Shown here: piece after piece, positions 32,295-40,875 of the stretch
Layout: every line of letters begins with the position of its first letter
Position numbering within the stretch: the first letter of the stretch is position 1
DNA from: Streptomyces griseoaurantiacus
GTDB lineage: Bacteria; Actinomycetota; Actinomycetes; Streptomycetales; Streptomycetaceae
Length of the DNA: 64,000 nucleotides
Reading direction: 5' to 3'
Assembly: GCA_014656015.1 (NCBI GenBank)
Contig: BNBP01000022.1
Span: 1 to 64,000 of the forward strand
Notes under the pieces: generated by a model
Seen by the model: only the letters and a program-made list of their open reading frames with translations
Database searches by the model: none
What the model was told of the DNA's origin: nothing
Made by a program: the position numbers and the translations under genes

Positions 32295-33986
32295 ATGGCC
32301 GCCACCCCTCGCAATTCCGCCGCGCCCCGCCGCAAGGTGAGCCGTCACCGCGGCGAGGGCCAGTGGGCCGCGGGGCACTTCACCCCGCTGAACGGCAACG
32401 AGCAGCTCAAGAAGGACGACGACGGTCTCAATGTGCGGACACGCATTGAGACGATCTACTCCAAGCGCGGCTTCGACTCCATCGACCCCAACGATCTGCG
32501 GGGACGTTTCCGCTGGTGGGGTCTGTACACCCAGCGCCGTCCCGGGATCGACGGCGGCCGCACGGGCGTACTGGAGCCGGAGGAGCTGGAGGACGAGTAC
32601 TTCATGATGCGCGTCCGCATCACCGGCGGACGGCTCACCACCGAGCAACTGCGCGCCATCGGCGAGGTATCCGAGAGCTACGCGCGCGGCACCGCGGACA
32701 TCACCGACCGGCAGAACATCCAGTTCCACTGGGTGCGCGTCGAGGACGTGCCCGCCATCTGGGAACGGCTGGAGTCGGTCGGCCTGTCCACCACCGAGGC
32801 GTGCGGCGACTGCCCCCGCGGCATGCTCGGCTCCCCGGTCGCCGGCGTGGCCGAGGACGAGATCATCGACGGCACACCCGCGCTGGACGAGATCGCGCGC
32901 CGCTACATCGGCGACCCGCGCTTCTCCAACCTGCCGCGCAAGTTCAAGACGGCGGTCTCCGGCTCCCCGCTGCTCGACGTGGCGCACGAGATCAACGACA
33001 TCTCCTTCGTCGGAGTGGTCCACCCCGAGCACGGCCCCGGTTTCGACCTGTGGGTCGGCGGCGGACTGTCCACCAACCCCAGGTTCGGTGTGCGGCTGGG
33101 CGCCTGGGTGCCCGAGGCCGAGGTGCCGGACGTGTGGGAGGGCGTCACCTCGATCTTCCGCGACTACGGCTACCGGCGGCTGCGCAACCGCGCCCGGTTG
33201 AAGTTCCTCCTCGCGGACTGGGGCCCCGAGAAGTTCCGCCAGGTCCTGGAGGACGAGTACCTGCACCGCAAGCTGATCGACGGCCCCGCGCCCGAGATGC
33301 CCGCGCAGGCCTGGCGCGACCACATCGGCGTCCACCGCCAGAAGGACGGCCGCTTCTACGTGGGCTTCGCCCCGCGCGTCGGCCGGCTCGACGGCTCCCT
33401 GCTCACCAAGATCGCCGAACTCGCCGAGGGGCACGGCTCGGGCCGGGTCTCCACCACCGTCGAGCAGAAGATGATCATCCTCGACGTGCCGCGGGACCGG
33501 GTCGACTCCCTCGTGGAGAGCCTGGAGGCGCTCGACCTCAGGGTGAACCCCTCGCCCTTCCGGCGCGGCACCATGGCCTGCACCGGCATCGAGTTCTGCA
33601 AGCTGGCCATCGTCGAGACCAAGGAGCGCGGCAGCGACCTGATCGACGAACTGGAGCGCCGCCTGCCGGAGTTCGAGGAGCCGGTCACCATCAACATCAA
33701 CGGCTGCCCCAACGCCTGCGCCCGCATCCAGACCGCGGACATCGGTCTCAAGGGCCAGCTCGTCACCGACGCCGAGGGCAACCAGGTCGGCGGCTACCAG
33801 GTGCACCTGGGCGGCGCCCTCGGTCTGGAGCCCTCCTTCGGCCGCAAGGTCCGCGGTCTGAAGGTCACTTCGGAGGAGCTGCCCGACTACATCGAGCGCG
33901 TCCTGCGCCGCTTCCAGGCGGAGCGCGAGGACGGCGAGCGCTTCGCGGCCTGGGCCGCGCGCGCCTCCGAGGAGGCCCTGTCGTGA
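32295..33986 (+). CDS. sirA: Ferredoxin-dependent assimilatory sulfite reductase
   Basis: This 563-residue siroheme/[4Fe-4S] enzyme reduces sulfite to sulfide with six electrons. It has two ferredoxin-like halves and a pair of siroheme-binding halves. The cluster cysteines are C429 and C435 (ACTGIEFCKL) and C471 and C475 (NGCPNAC), the CX5C...CX3C pattern of nitrite/sulfite reductases. The assignment as sulfite rather than nitrite reductase follows from the operon, which is entirely for sulfur, and from similarity to actinobacterial SirA proteins, including YTQRRPG and the ACGDCPRG loop where the M. tuberculosis enzyme has its Tyr-Cys link. GAAGGA 10 bases upstream supports the ATG. It is the first enzyme gene of the operon and overlaps the next start by GTGA. 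Confidence 0.93.
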   Translation: MAATPRNSAAPRRKVSRHRGEGQWAAGHFTPLNGNEQLKKDDDGLNVRTRIETIYSKRGFDSIDPNDLRGRFRWWGLYTQRRPGIDGGRTGVLEPEELEDEYFMMRVRITGGRLTTEQLRAIGEVSESYARGTADITDRQNIQFHWVRVEDVPAIWERLESVGLSTTEACGDCPRGMLGSPVAGVAEDEIIDGTPALDEIARRYIGDPRFSNLPRKFKTAVSGSPLLDVAHEINDISFVGVVHPEHGPGFDLWVGGGLSTNPRFGVRLGAWVPEAEVPDVWEGVTSIFRDYGYRRLRNRARLKFLLADWGPEKFRQVLEDEYLHRKLIDGPAPEMPAQAWRDHIGVHRQKDGRFYVGFAPRVGRLDGSLLTKIAELAEGHGSGRVSTTVEQKMIILDVPRDRVDSLVESLEALDLRVNPSPFRRGTMACTGIEFCKLAIVETKERGSDLIDELERRLPEFEEPVTININGCPNACARIQTADIGLKGQLVTDAEGNQVGGYQVHLGGALGLEPSFGRKVRGLKVTSEELPDYIERVLRRFQAEREDGERFAAWAARASEEALS

Positions 33987-34162
33987 GCGAGCGGGCGGCA
34001 CCGTTCTACTGCCCCTACTGCGGCGAGGAGGACCTGCGCCCCGGGGAGGAGGGCCACGGCGCGTGGGAGTGCGCGGGCTGCAACCGGGCCTTCCGGCTGA
34101 AGTTCCTCGGGCTGCTCGCCCGGGGGCTCGACGGACCCGACACGGAAGGGAAGCGGATATGA
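33983..34162 (+). CDS. Small zinc-ribbon protein in the sulfur operon
   Basis: This 59-residue protein starts at a GTG that overlaps the sirA stop (GTGA) and ends overlapping the cysH start (ATGA), so it is translationally coupled on both sides. C10-P-Y-C13 and C30-A-G-C33 form two CXXC knuckles of a zinc or iron ribbon, joined by a Glu-rich loop, followed by a basic amphipathic stretch (RAFRLKFLGLLARGL). It has no known activity. Its place between the reductase and cysH suggests a metal-handling, electron-transfer or assembly role for SirA. Confidence 0.85.
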   Translation: MSERAAPFYCPYCGEEDLRPGEEGHGAWECAGCNRAFRLKFLGLLARGLDGPDTEGKRI

Positions 34163-34908
34163 CCGCCACGCACACGGCGCGGTCCGGAAAGGCCGCCGAC
34201 GGCGTGCACGGACCGACGCCGCGCGAGGCCGAGTTGAAGGCGCTCGCCGAGCGGGCGGGCCGCGAACTCGAGGACGCCTCGGCGCTGGAGATCCTCCAGT
34301 GGGCGGCGGACACCTTCGGTGAGCGGTTCTGCGTGACCTCCTCCATGGAGGACGCGGTCGTCGCCCACCTCGCCTCCCGGGCCAGGCCCGGCGTGGACGT
34401 GGTCTTCCTGGACACCGGCTACCACTTCCCCGAGACCCTCGGCACCCGCGACGCCGTCGAGGCCGTGATGGACGTCCGCGTCCTCACCCTCACCCCGAAG
34501 CAGACGGTCGCCGAGCAGGACGCCGAGTACGGGCCGAGGCTGCACGACCGCGACCCCGACCTGTGCTGCTTCCTGCGCAAGGTCAAGCCGCTCCAGGAGG
34601 GCCTGGCCGGCTACGAGGCCTGGGCGACCGGGCTGCGTCGCGACGAGTCCCCGACCCGCGCGGGCACCCCCGTCGTCGGCTGGGACGAGAAGCGCCGCAA
34701 GGTGAAGATCTCCCCCATCGCCCGCTGGACGCAGGACGACGTCGACGCCTACGCCGCCGAGCACGGCGTGCTCACCAACCCGCTCCTGACGGACGGTTAC
34801 GCCTCCGTCGGGTGCGCCCCCTGCACCCGCCGGGTCGCCCCGGGCGAGGACGCGCGCGCCGGCCGCTGGGCGGGCCGCGCCAAGACCGAGTGCGGGCTGC
34901 ACGGATGA
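34159..34908 (+). CDS. cysH: Assimilatory adenylyl-sulfate (APS) reductase
   Basis: This 249-residue thiol-dependent reductase converts APS to sulfite. The PP-loop region is FCVTSSMEDAVVAHL with FLDTGYHFPET. The paired cysteines DLCCFLRKVKP and the later GCAPCTR give the CC...CXXC set that binds a [4Fe-4S] cluster, which marks APS- rather than PAPS-reducing enzymes. The catalytic cysteine is in the terminal TECGLHG. Because it is an APS reductase, the following cysC is not strictly needed for this step and may serve sulfation or a bypass. ATGA overlaps link it to the preceding zinc-ribbon gene and to cysC. Confidence 0.94.
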   Translation: MTATHTARSGKAADGVHGPTPREAELKALAERAGRELEDASALEILQWAADTFGERFCVTSSMEDAVVAHLASRARPGVDVVFLDTGYHFPETLGTRDAVEAVMDVRVLTLTPKQTVAEQDAEYGPRLHDRDPDLCCFLRKVKPLQEGLAGYEAWATGLRRDESPTRAGTPVVGWDEKRRKVKISPIARWTQDDVDAYAAEHGVLTNPLLTDGYASVGCAPCTRRVAPGEDARAGRWAGRAKTECGLHG

Positions 34909-35501
34909 CGACGACCGCCGCCCCCGACCCCGAAGCCCGCCCCCACCCCTCCCGGGAGACGCACGTGACAACCGGAGCCACCGTCTGGCTCACGGGTCTG
35001 CCGAGCGCAGGCAAGACCACCATCGCCCACGAACTGGCCGGACTGCTGCGCGCGGGCGGCCGCCGCGTCGAGGTGCTGGACGGCGACGAGATCCGCGAGT
35101 TCCTCACCGCGGACCTCGGCTTCAGCCGCGCCGACCGGCACACCAACGTGCAGCGCATCGGCTTCCTCGCCGAGCTGCTGGCCCGCAACGGCGTCACGGC
35201 GCTGGTCCCGGTGATCGCGCCCTACGCCGACAGCCGCGAGGCGGTGCGCGGGCGCCACGCCGCGGGCGGCACCGCGTACGTCGAGGTGCACGTGGCCACC
35301 CCGGTCGAGGTGTGCGCGGAGCGGGACGTGAAGGGCCTGTACGCCAAGCAGGCGGCCGGTGAGATCTCCGGGCTGACGGGTGTGGACGACCCGTACGAGG
35401 AGCCGCTCGCACCCGATCTGCGCATCGAGTCGCAGGAACAGAGCGTCGCGGAGTCCGCCGCCGCCGTCCACCAGCTGCTCGTCGAAAGGGGTCTGGCATG
35501 A
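34905..35501 (+). CDS. cysC: Adenylyl-sulfate kinase
   Basis: This 198-residue kinase phosphorylates APS at the 3' position to PAPS. The P-loop is LTGLPSAGKTT, followed by DGDEIREFL, the FSRADRHTNVQRIG segment that binds APS, and the lid region DVKGLYAKQAAGEI. All motifs are complete. The ATG at 34905 overlaps the cysH stop (ATGA). A GTG at 34965 preceded by GGGAG could give a shorter form starting VTTGATVWL, the usual start of the family. It sits between cysH and cysD with 4-bp overlaps on both sides. Confidence 0.94.
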   Translation: MTTTAAPDPEARPHPSRETHVTTGATVWLTGLPSAGKTTIAHELAGLLRAGGRRVEVLDGDEIREFLTADLGFSRADRHTNVQRIGFLAELLARNGVTALVPVIAPYADSREAVRGRHAAGGTAYVEVHVATPVEVCAERDVKGLYAKQAAGEISGLTGVDDPYEEPLAPDLRIESQEQSVAESAAAVHQLLVERGLA

Positions 35502-36433
35502 CGACCGTCGCCTCCGTTCCCGAGGAGACCGACAGCCCGTACGCGCTCTCGCACCTGGACGCGCTGGAGTCCGAGGCGGTGCACATCTTCCGCGAGGTGG
35601 CGGGTGAGTTCGAGCGGCCGGTGATCCTCTTCTCCGGCGGCAAGGACTCGATCCTGATGCTGCACCTGGCGCTCAAGGCGTTCACCCCCGCCCCCGTGCC
35701 GTTCTCCCTGCTCCACGTGGACACCGGGCACAACTTTCCCGAGGTCCTCGCCTACCGCGACCGGGTGGTCGAGGAGCACCGGCTGCGCCTGCACGTCGCC
35801 TCGGTGCAGGACTACATCGACCGGGGAGTGCTGAAGGAGCGCCCGGACGGCACCCGCAACCCGCTGCAGATCGTCCCGCTCACCGAGAAGATCCAGAGCG
35901 AGCGGTTCGACGCCGTCTTCGGCGGCGGCCGCCGCGACGAGGAGAAGGCCCGCGCCAAGGAGCGCGTGTTCTCCCTGCGCGACGAGTTCTCCCAGTGGGA
36001 CCCGCGCCGCCAGCGCCCCGAGCTGTGGAACCTGTACAACGGCCGCCACGCGCCCGGCGAGCACGTCCGCGTCTTCCCGCTGTCCAACTGGACCGAGCTG
36101 GACGTGTGGCAGTACATCGCCCGCGAGCGCATCGAACTGCCGGAGATCTACTTCGCCCACGAGCGCGAGGTGTTCCCCCGCAACGGCATGTGGCTCACCG
36201 CGGGCGAGTGGGGCGGGCCCAAGCGGGGCGAGACGGTCGAGAAGCGCCAGGTCCGCTACCGCACCGTCGGCGACATGTCCTGCACCGGCGCGGTCGACTC
36301 CGACGCCGACACCATCGAGAAGGTGATCACCGAGATCGCCGCCTCCCGGCTCACCGAACGCGGCGCCACCCGGGCCGACGACAAGCTGTCGGAGGCCGCG
36401 ATGGAGGACCGCAAGCGCGAGGGGTACTTCTAG
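35498..36433 (+). CDS. cysD: Sulfate adenylyltransferase subunit 2 (ATP sulfurylase small subunit)
   Basis: This 311-residue ATP-pyrophosphatase-fold subunit adenylates sulfate to APS, driven by the GTPase CysN. It has the PP-loop LFSGGKDSILML, the HVDTGHNFPEV segment, FGGGRRDEEKARAKER and FPLSNWTELDVWQYI, all typical of CysD. The C-terminal GDMSCTGAVDSDADT and the end DRKREGYF are also as expected. It begins within the cysC stop codon and ends two bases before cysN, in keeping with equal production of the two subunits. Confidence 0.95.
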   Translation: MTTVASVPEETDSPYALSHLDALESEAVHIFREVAGEFERPVILFSGGKDSILMLHLALKAFTPAPVPFSLLHVDTGHNFPEVLAYRDRVVEEHRLRLHVASVQDYIDRGVLKERPDGTRNPLQIVPLTEKIQSERFDAVFGGGRRDEEKARAKERVFSLRDEFSQWDPRRQRPELWNLYNGRHAPGEHVRVFPLSNWTELDVWQYIARERIELPEIYFAHEREVFPRNGMWLTAGEWGGPKRGETVEKRQVRYRTVGDMSCTGAVDSDADTIEKVITEIAASRLTERGATRADDKLSEAAMEDRKREGYF

Positions 36434-36435
36434 GC

Positions 36436-37770
36436 ATGACCACCACCACGGAACTCACGGGCCTGTCCGAGACCACCCTGCTGCGGTTCGCCACGGCCGG
36501 CTCGGTCGACGACGGCAAGTCCACGCTCGTCGGACGGCTGCTGCACGACTCCAAGTCGGTCCTCACGGACCAGCTGGAGGCCGTGCAGCGGGCCTCGGCC
36601 GGGCGCGGCCAGGAGGGCCCCGACCTCGCGCTGCTCACCGACGGCCTGCGGGCCGAGCGCGAACAGGGCATCACCATCGACGTGGCCTACCGCTACTTCG
36701 CCACGCCCCGGCGCCGGTTCATCCTCGCCGACACCCCCGGCCATGTGCAGTACACCCGCAACATGGTCACCGGCGCCTCCACCGCGGAACTGACGGTCGT
36801 CCTGGTCGACGCGCGCAACGGCGTCGTCGAGCAGACCCGCCGGCACGCCGCGATCGCCGCCCTGCTGCGGGTGCCGCACGTCGTCCTCGCCGTCAACAAG
36901 ATGGACCTGGTCGGCTACCAGGAGTCCGTGTTCGCCGCGATCGCCGAGGAGTTCACGGCGTACGCGACCGAGCTGGGCGTCCCGGACGTGACGGCCATCC
37001 CCATCTCGGCGCTCGAGGGCGACAACGTGGTCGAGCCCTCGGGGCGGATGGACTGGTACGGCGGCCCCACGGTCCTGGAGCACCTGGAGACCGTTCCGGT
37101 CAGCCACGACCTGGAGCACTGCCACGCCCGCTTCCCGGTGCAGTACGTGATCCGTCCGCAGACCGCCGAGCACCCGGACTACCGGGGGTACGCGGGCCAG
37201 ATAGCGGCCGGCACCTTCCGCGTCGGCGACACGGTCACCGTGCTGCCCTCGGGCCGCACGACGACGGTCACCGGCATCGACCTGCTCGGCACACCGGTCC
37301 AGGAGGCGTGGACGCCTCAGTCGGTGACGCTGCTGCTCGCGGACGACCTGGACATCTCCCGCGGCGACCTGATCGCCCCGACCCCGGACGCCCCCGCCAC
37401 CAGCCAGGACATCGAGGCGACCGTCTGCCACGTGGCCGACCAGCCGCTGACGGTGGGTCACCGGGTGCTGCTCAAGCACGGCACCCGCACGGTCAAGGCG
37501 ATCGTCAAGGACATCCCGTCCCGGCTGACGCTGGCCGACCTGTCCCTGCACCCGCACCCCGGCACGCTCGCCGCCAACGACATCGGCCGGGTGAAGATCC
37601 GCACCGCCGAGCCGCTCCCGGCCGACGCCTACGCCGACTCGCGGCGCACCGGCTCGTTCATCCTCATCGATCCGTCCGACGGCACGACGCTCACCGCGGG
37701 GATGGTCGGCGAGTCCTTCGCCGCGCCCGAGCCGGTGAGGTCCGCGGCCGACGAGGGCTGGGACTTCTGA
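36436..37770 (+). CDS. cysN: Sulfate adenylyltransferase subunit 1 (GTPase subunit)
   Basis: This 444-residue EF-Tu-like GTPase couples GTP hydrolysis to sulfate activation by CysD. It has the G1 loop GSVDDGKSTL, switch region GITIDVAYRYF, G3 DTPGH and G4 NKMDLVG, followed by two beta-barrel domains (about 230-430). Length is that of a stand-alone CysN; there is no fused CysC, consistent with the separate cysC gene. It starts two bases after cysD. The next certain gene, an ABC lipoprotein, begins 222 bp later, so the transporter could have its own promoter as well as readthrough. Confidence 0.95.
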   Translation: MTTTTELTGLSETTLLRFATAGSVDDGKSTLVGRLLHDSKSVLTDQLEAVQRASAGRGQEGPDLALLTDGLRAEREQGITIDVAYRYFATPRRRFILADTPGHVQYTRNMVTGASTAELTVVLVDARNGVVEQTRRHAAIAALLRVPHVVLAVNKMDLVGYQESVFAAIAEEFTAYATELGVPDVTAIPISALEGDNVVEPSGRMDWYGGPTVLEHLETVPVSHDLEHCHARFPVQYVIRPQTAEHPDYRGYAGQIAAGTFRVGDTVTVLPSGRTTTVTGIDLLGTPVQEAWTPQSVTLLLADDLDISRGDLIAPTPDAPATSQDIEATVCHVADQPLTVGHRVLLKHGTRTVKAIVKDIPSRLTLADLSLHPHPGTLAANDIGRVKIRTAEPLPADAYADSRRTGSFILIDPSDGTTLTAGMVGESFAAPEPVRSAADEGWDF

Positions 37771-37771
37771 C

Positions 37772-37876
37772 ATGACCGGGGTCGACATCTTCGCGACGTT
37801 CGCCAAGGAGGGCGGCCGCATCGGCAGCGGCGCCCTCGGCAGCGGAACGGGCGGTGTGGCGCGATGTGCGCGCTGA
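37772..37876 (+). CDS. Possible 34-residue protein after cysN
   Basis: An ATG one base after the cysN stop opens a 34-codon frame, MTGVDIFATFAKEGG, then a Gly/Ser-rich stretch and CAR before TGA. The tight coupling to cysN and good third-position GC bias make translation plausible. No motif or family is recognisable. It could equally be noncoding leader DNA for the transporter genes. Confidence 0.3.
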   Translation: MTGVDIFATFAKEGGRIGSGALGSGTGGVARCAR

Positions 37877-37992
37877 CGTACGCGCACTGCCCGCGCGCCC
37901 ACACCCCCCACCCGCGTCACCGAAGACCTGCCGACCTCCCGGCCACGGCCTGAGAGACCGTGACCGCCGGGCCAACGAGAGGAACACCTCCC

Positions 37993-39120
37993 GTGCCTGT
38001 CAACCGATCCCCGCGCGCCACCTGGCTGCGCCGGAGCACCGCGGTGCTCGCCGTCCTCCCCGTGCTCACCCTCGCCGCCTGCGGCTACGGCTCGAAGTCC
38101 GACTCCGACGACGCGGACGGGGGAACGAAGGTCGCCGCCGGCGCGAAGAAGACCGACGGACTCGACTCCGTACGGATCGGCTACTTCGGCAACCTGACCC
38201 ACGCCACCGCGCTGGTGGGCAACCAGAAGGGCTTCTTCCAGAAGGAGCTGGGCGCGACGAAGGCGAAGTACGCCGTCTTCAACGCGGGCCCCTCCGAGAT
38301 CGAGGCGCTGAACTCCGGCTCCGTGGACATCGGCTGGATCGGCCCCTCCCCCGCGATCAACGGCTACACCAAGTCCCGGGGCAAGAGCCTGAGGATCGTC
38401 TCCGGCTCCGCCTCGGGCGGCGTCAAGCTCGTGGTGAACCCGAAGAAGGTCAAGAGCCTGGACGACCTCGAGGGCAAGAAGATCGCCACCCCGCAGCTCG
38501 GCAACACCCAGGACGTGGCCTTCCTCAACTGGATCGCCGAGCGGGGCTGGAAGGTCGACGCGCAGAGCGGCAAGGGCGACGTCACGGTCGTCCGCAGCGA
38601 CAACAAGGTGACCCCGGACGCGTTCAAGGCCGGTTCCCTGGACGGCGCGTGGGTGCCCGAGCCGACCGCGTCCAAGCTGGTCGCCGAGGGCGGCAAGGTG
38701 CTGCTCGACGAGGCCTCGCTGTGGCCGGACAAGAAGTTCGTCATCACCAACGTGGTGGTGCGGGCGGCGTTCCTCAAGGAGCACCCGAAGGCCGTCGAGG
38801 CCGTGCTGAGGGCCTCGGTCGAGACCAACAAGTGGATCAACGCCAACCCGGACGCGGCGAAGGAATCGGCGAACAGGCAGCTCGAGAAGGACTCCGGCAA
38901 GGCGCTGCCCGCGGAGGTCCTCGACCCGGCGTGGAAGTCGATCACCATCCTCGACGACCCGCTCGCCGCCACGCTGAACACCGAGGCGGACCACGCGGTC
39001 AAGGCCGGCCTGCTGGAGAAGCCCGACCTGAAGGGCATCTACGACCTGACCCTCCTGAACAAGGTCCTCAAGGCGGAGGGCGGGAGCACGGTCGACGCCG
39101 CCGGGCTCGGCACCCAGTGA
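37993..39120 (+). CDS. ssuA: Sulfonate/aliphatic-sulfur ABC transporter substrate-binding lipoprotein
   Basis: This 375-residue lipoprotein starts at GTG with GAGAGGAA upstream. The signal peptide ends in the lipobox LAAC (context TLAACGYGS), so it is anchored to the outer face of the membrane. The mature part is an SsuA/NrtA-like periplasmic-binding protein fold: VRIGYFGNLTHATALVGNQKG, INAGPSEIEALNSGSVDIGWIGPSPAING, and LEGKKIATPQLGNTQDVA. That pattern binds sulfonates, taurine or nitrate-like ions; the sulfur operon favours a sulfonate or sulfate-ester substrate. ATPase and permease genes follow directly. Confidence 0.88.
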   Translation: MPVNRSPRATWLRRSTAVLAVLPVLTLAACGYGSKSDSDDADGGTKVAAGAKKTDGLDSVRIGYFGNLTHATALVGNQKGFFQKELGATKAKYAVFNAGPSEIEALNSGSVDIGWIGPSPAINGYTKSRGKSLRIVSGSASGGVKLVVNPKKVKSLDDLEGKKIATPQLGNTQDVAFLNWIAERGWKVDAQSGKGDVTVVRSDNKVTPDAFKAGSLDGAWVPEPTASKLVAEGGKVLLDEASLWPDKKFVITNVVVRAAFLKEHPKAVEAVLRASVETNKWINANPDAAKESANRQLEKDSGKALPAEVLDPAWKSITILDDPLAATLNTEADHAVKAGLLEKPDLKGIYDLTLLNKVLKAEGGSTVDAAGLGTQ

Positions 39121-39172
39121 CCCGCGTCCGCGACTGAGTACGCATCCCGACCGTTCCCAGGAGGTGACGACC

Positions 39173-39961
39173 ATGGCCACGACCACGCTCGCCAAGGCCG
39201 CCGATGACGAGGCGGTGCGGCACGCCGCCCGCATCGAGCACGTCTCGAAGTCCTTCGCCGGACCCGCCGGAGCGCAGCTCGTCCTGGACGACATCAGTCT
39301 CGATGTCGCACCGGGCGAGTTCGTCACCCTCCTGGGGGCGTCGGGCTGCGGCAAGTCCACCCTGCTCAACCTGGTGGCGGGGCTGGACGCCCCGTCCTCG
39401 GGCGGCATCACGACCGACGGCCGCCCGGCGCTGATGTTCCAGGAGCACGCCCTGTTCCCCTGGCTGACGGCCGGGAAGAACATCGAACTGGCCCTGCGGC
39501 TGCGCGGGGTGCCCAAGGCGGACCGCCGTGCCCGGACCGAGGAACTGCTCGCGCTCGTGCGGCTGAAGGGGGCGTATGGCAAGCGGGTGCACGAGCTGTC
39601 CGGCGGCATGCGGCAGCGGGTGGCGCTGGCCCGCGCGCTCGCCCAGGACAGCCGGCTGCTGCTGATGGACGAGCCGTTCGCCGCGCTCGACGCCATCACC
39701 CGCGACGTGCTGCACGACGAACTGACCCGGATCTGGGCCGAGACGGGCGTCTCCGTCCTGTTCGTCACGCACAACGTGCGCGAGGCGGTGCGGCTCGCCC
39801 AGCGGGTCGTGCTGCTGTCCTCCCGTCCGGGCCGGGTGGCCCGGGAGTGGACGGTGGACATACCGCAGCCGCGCCGCATCGAGGACGCGCCCGTGGCCGA
39901 ACTGTCCGTCGAGATCACCGAAGTCCTGCGTGGGGAGATCCGCCGCCATGGCCAGCACTGA
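39173..39961 (+). CDS. ssuB: Sulfonate-type ABC transporter ATP-binding protein
   Basis: The product has 262 residues; the ATG at 39173 has AGGAGG 8 bases before it and is preferred over a GTG three codons earlier. It contains the Walker A loop GASGCGKSTLLN, the Q-loop LMFQEHALFPWL, the signature LSGGMRQRVALARAL, Walker B LLLMDEPFAALD and the switch histidine FVTHNVREA. The pattern is that of the SsuB/TauB/NrtD group. It powers import by the SsuA-type lipoprotein and the permease, whose gene overlaps this one by 14 bp. Confidence 0.92.
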   Translation: MATTTLAKAADDEAVRHAARIEHVSKSFAGPAGAQLVLDDISLDVAPGEFVTLLGASGCGKSTLLNLVAGLDAPSSGGITTDGRPALMFQEHALFPWLTAGKNIELALRLRGVPKADRRARTEELLALVRLKGAYGKRVHELSGGMRQRVALARALAQDSRLLLMDEPFAALDAITRDVLHDELTRIWAETGVSVLFVTHNVREAVRLAQRVVLLSSRPGRVAREWTVDIPQPRRIEDAPVAELSVEITEVLRGEIRRHGQH

Positions 39962-40871
39962 GACGAGCACGGGCCCCACCGGGGGCATCGCGCCCGGGCC
40001 CGCGGGGGCCGGGGACGAGCTGGCCGGGGTCGAGGCCGGCCTGGACGCGCTGGAGTCCACCGCCTCCGGCCGCCCGCCGCTGCGGCGGACCCTGATCGAC
40101 AAGGTGCTGCCGCCGGTCGTCGCCGTCGCGCTCATCCTGGTCGTCTGGCAGGCGCTGATCTCCTTCAAGGTGGTCGACGACCCCTCGAAGCTGCCCTCGC
40201 CCTCGGCGGTGTGGGACGAGGTCCACGAGGCCTGGCTCCGGGGCGATCTGCTCGGCTACATCTGGACCAGCGTCTCGCGCGGTCTGCTCGGTTTCCTCTT
40301 CGCCCTCGCCCTCGGCACCCCGCTGGGGCTGCTCGTGGCCCGGGTGAAGTTCGTGCGGGCGGCCATCGGCCCGATCCTGTCCGGTCTGCAGTCGCTGCCC
40401 TCGGTGGCCTGGGTGCCGCCGGCCGTGATCTGGCTGGGCCTGGACAACTCGATGATGTACGCGGTGATCCTGCTCGGCGCGGTGCCTTCCATCGCCAACG
40501 GGCTGGTCTCCGGGGTGGACCAGGTGCCCCCGCTGTTCCTGCGGGCCGGCCGCACCATGGGCGCGACGGGGCTGAAGGGCACCTGGCACATCGTGCTCCC
40601 GGCGGCACTGCCGGGATACGTGGCGGGCCTGAAGCAGGGGTGGGCGTTCTCCTGGCGCTCGCTGATGGCCGCGGAGATCATCGCCTCCTTCCCCGACCTC
40701 GGCGTCGGGCTCGGCCAGCTCCTGGAGAACGGCCGCAACGCCAGCGACATGTCGATGGTGTTCGAGGCCATCCTGCTCATCCTGGTCGTCGGCATCGCCA
40801 TCGACCTGCTGATCTTCAGTCCGCTGGAGCGGTGGGTCCTGCGCAGCCGCGGCCTGATGGTGAGGAGCTGA
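39948..40871 (+). CDS. ssuC: Sulfonate-type ABC transporter permease
   Basis: This 307-residue membrane protein has six predicted helices between residues 50 and 295 and the EAA-type loop facing the ATPase (FLRAGRTMGATGLKGTWHIVLPAALPG). The N-terminal 45 residues are Gly/Pro/Thr-rich and cytoplasmic, longer than in enteric SsuC. ATG at 39948 follows GGGGAGA and lies inside the end of ssuB (14-bp overlap), a sign of translational coupling. It forms the channel of the importer. Confidence 0.92.
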   Translation: MASTETSTGPTGGIAPGPAGAGDELAGVEAGLDALESTASGRPPLRRTLIDKVLPPVVAVALILVVWQALISFKVVDDPSKLPSPSAVWDEVHEAWLRGDLLGYIWTSVSRGLLGFLFALALGTPLGLLVARVKFVRAAIGPILSGLQSLPSVAWVPPAVIWLGLDNSMMYAVILLGAVPSIANGLVSGVDQVPPLFLRAGRTMGATGLKGTWHIVLPAALPGYVAGLKQGWAFSWRSLMAAEIIASFPDLGVGLGQLLENGRNASDMSMVFEAILLILVVGIAIDLLIFSPLERWVLRSRGLMVRS

Positions 40872-40875
40872 TCCC

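Noticed and set aside
32295..33986. Nitrite reductase as product of the siroheme gene
   Set aside because: The family motifs allow both, but the operon holds only sulfur genes and no nitrate transporter or reductase genes.
36430..39918. A 1,162-codon minus-strand frame over cysN, ssuA and ssuB
   Set aside because: All three plus-strand genes have complete catalytic motifs; the antisense frame is an artefact of GC-rich codon use.
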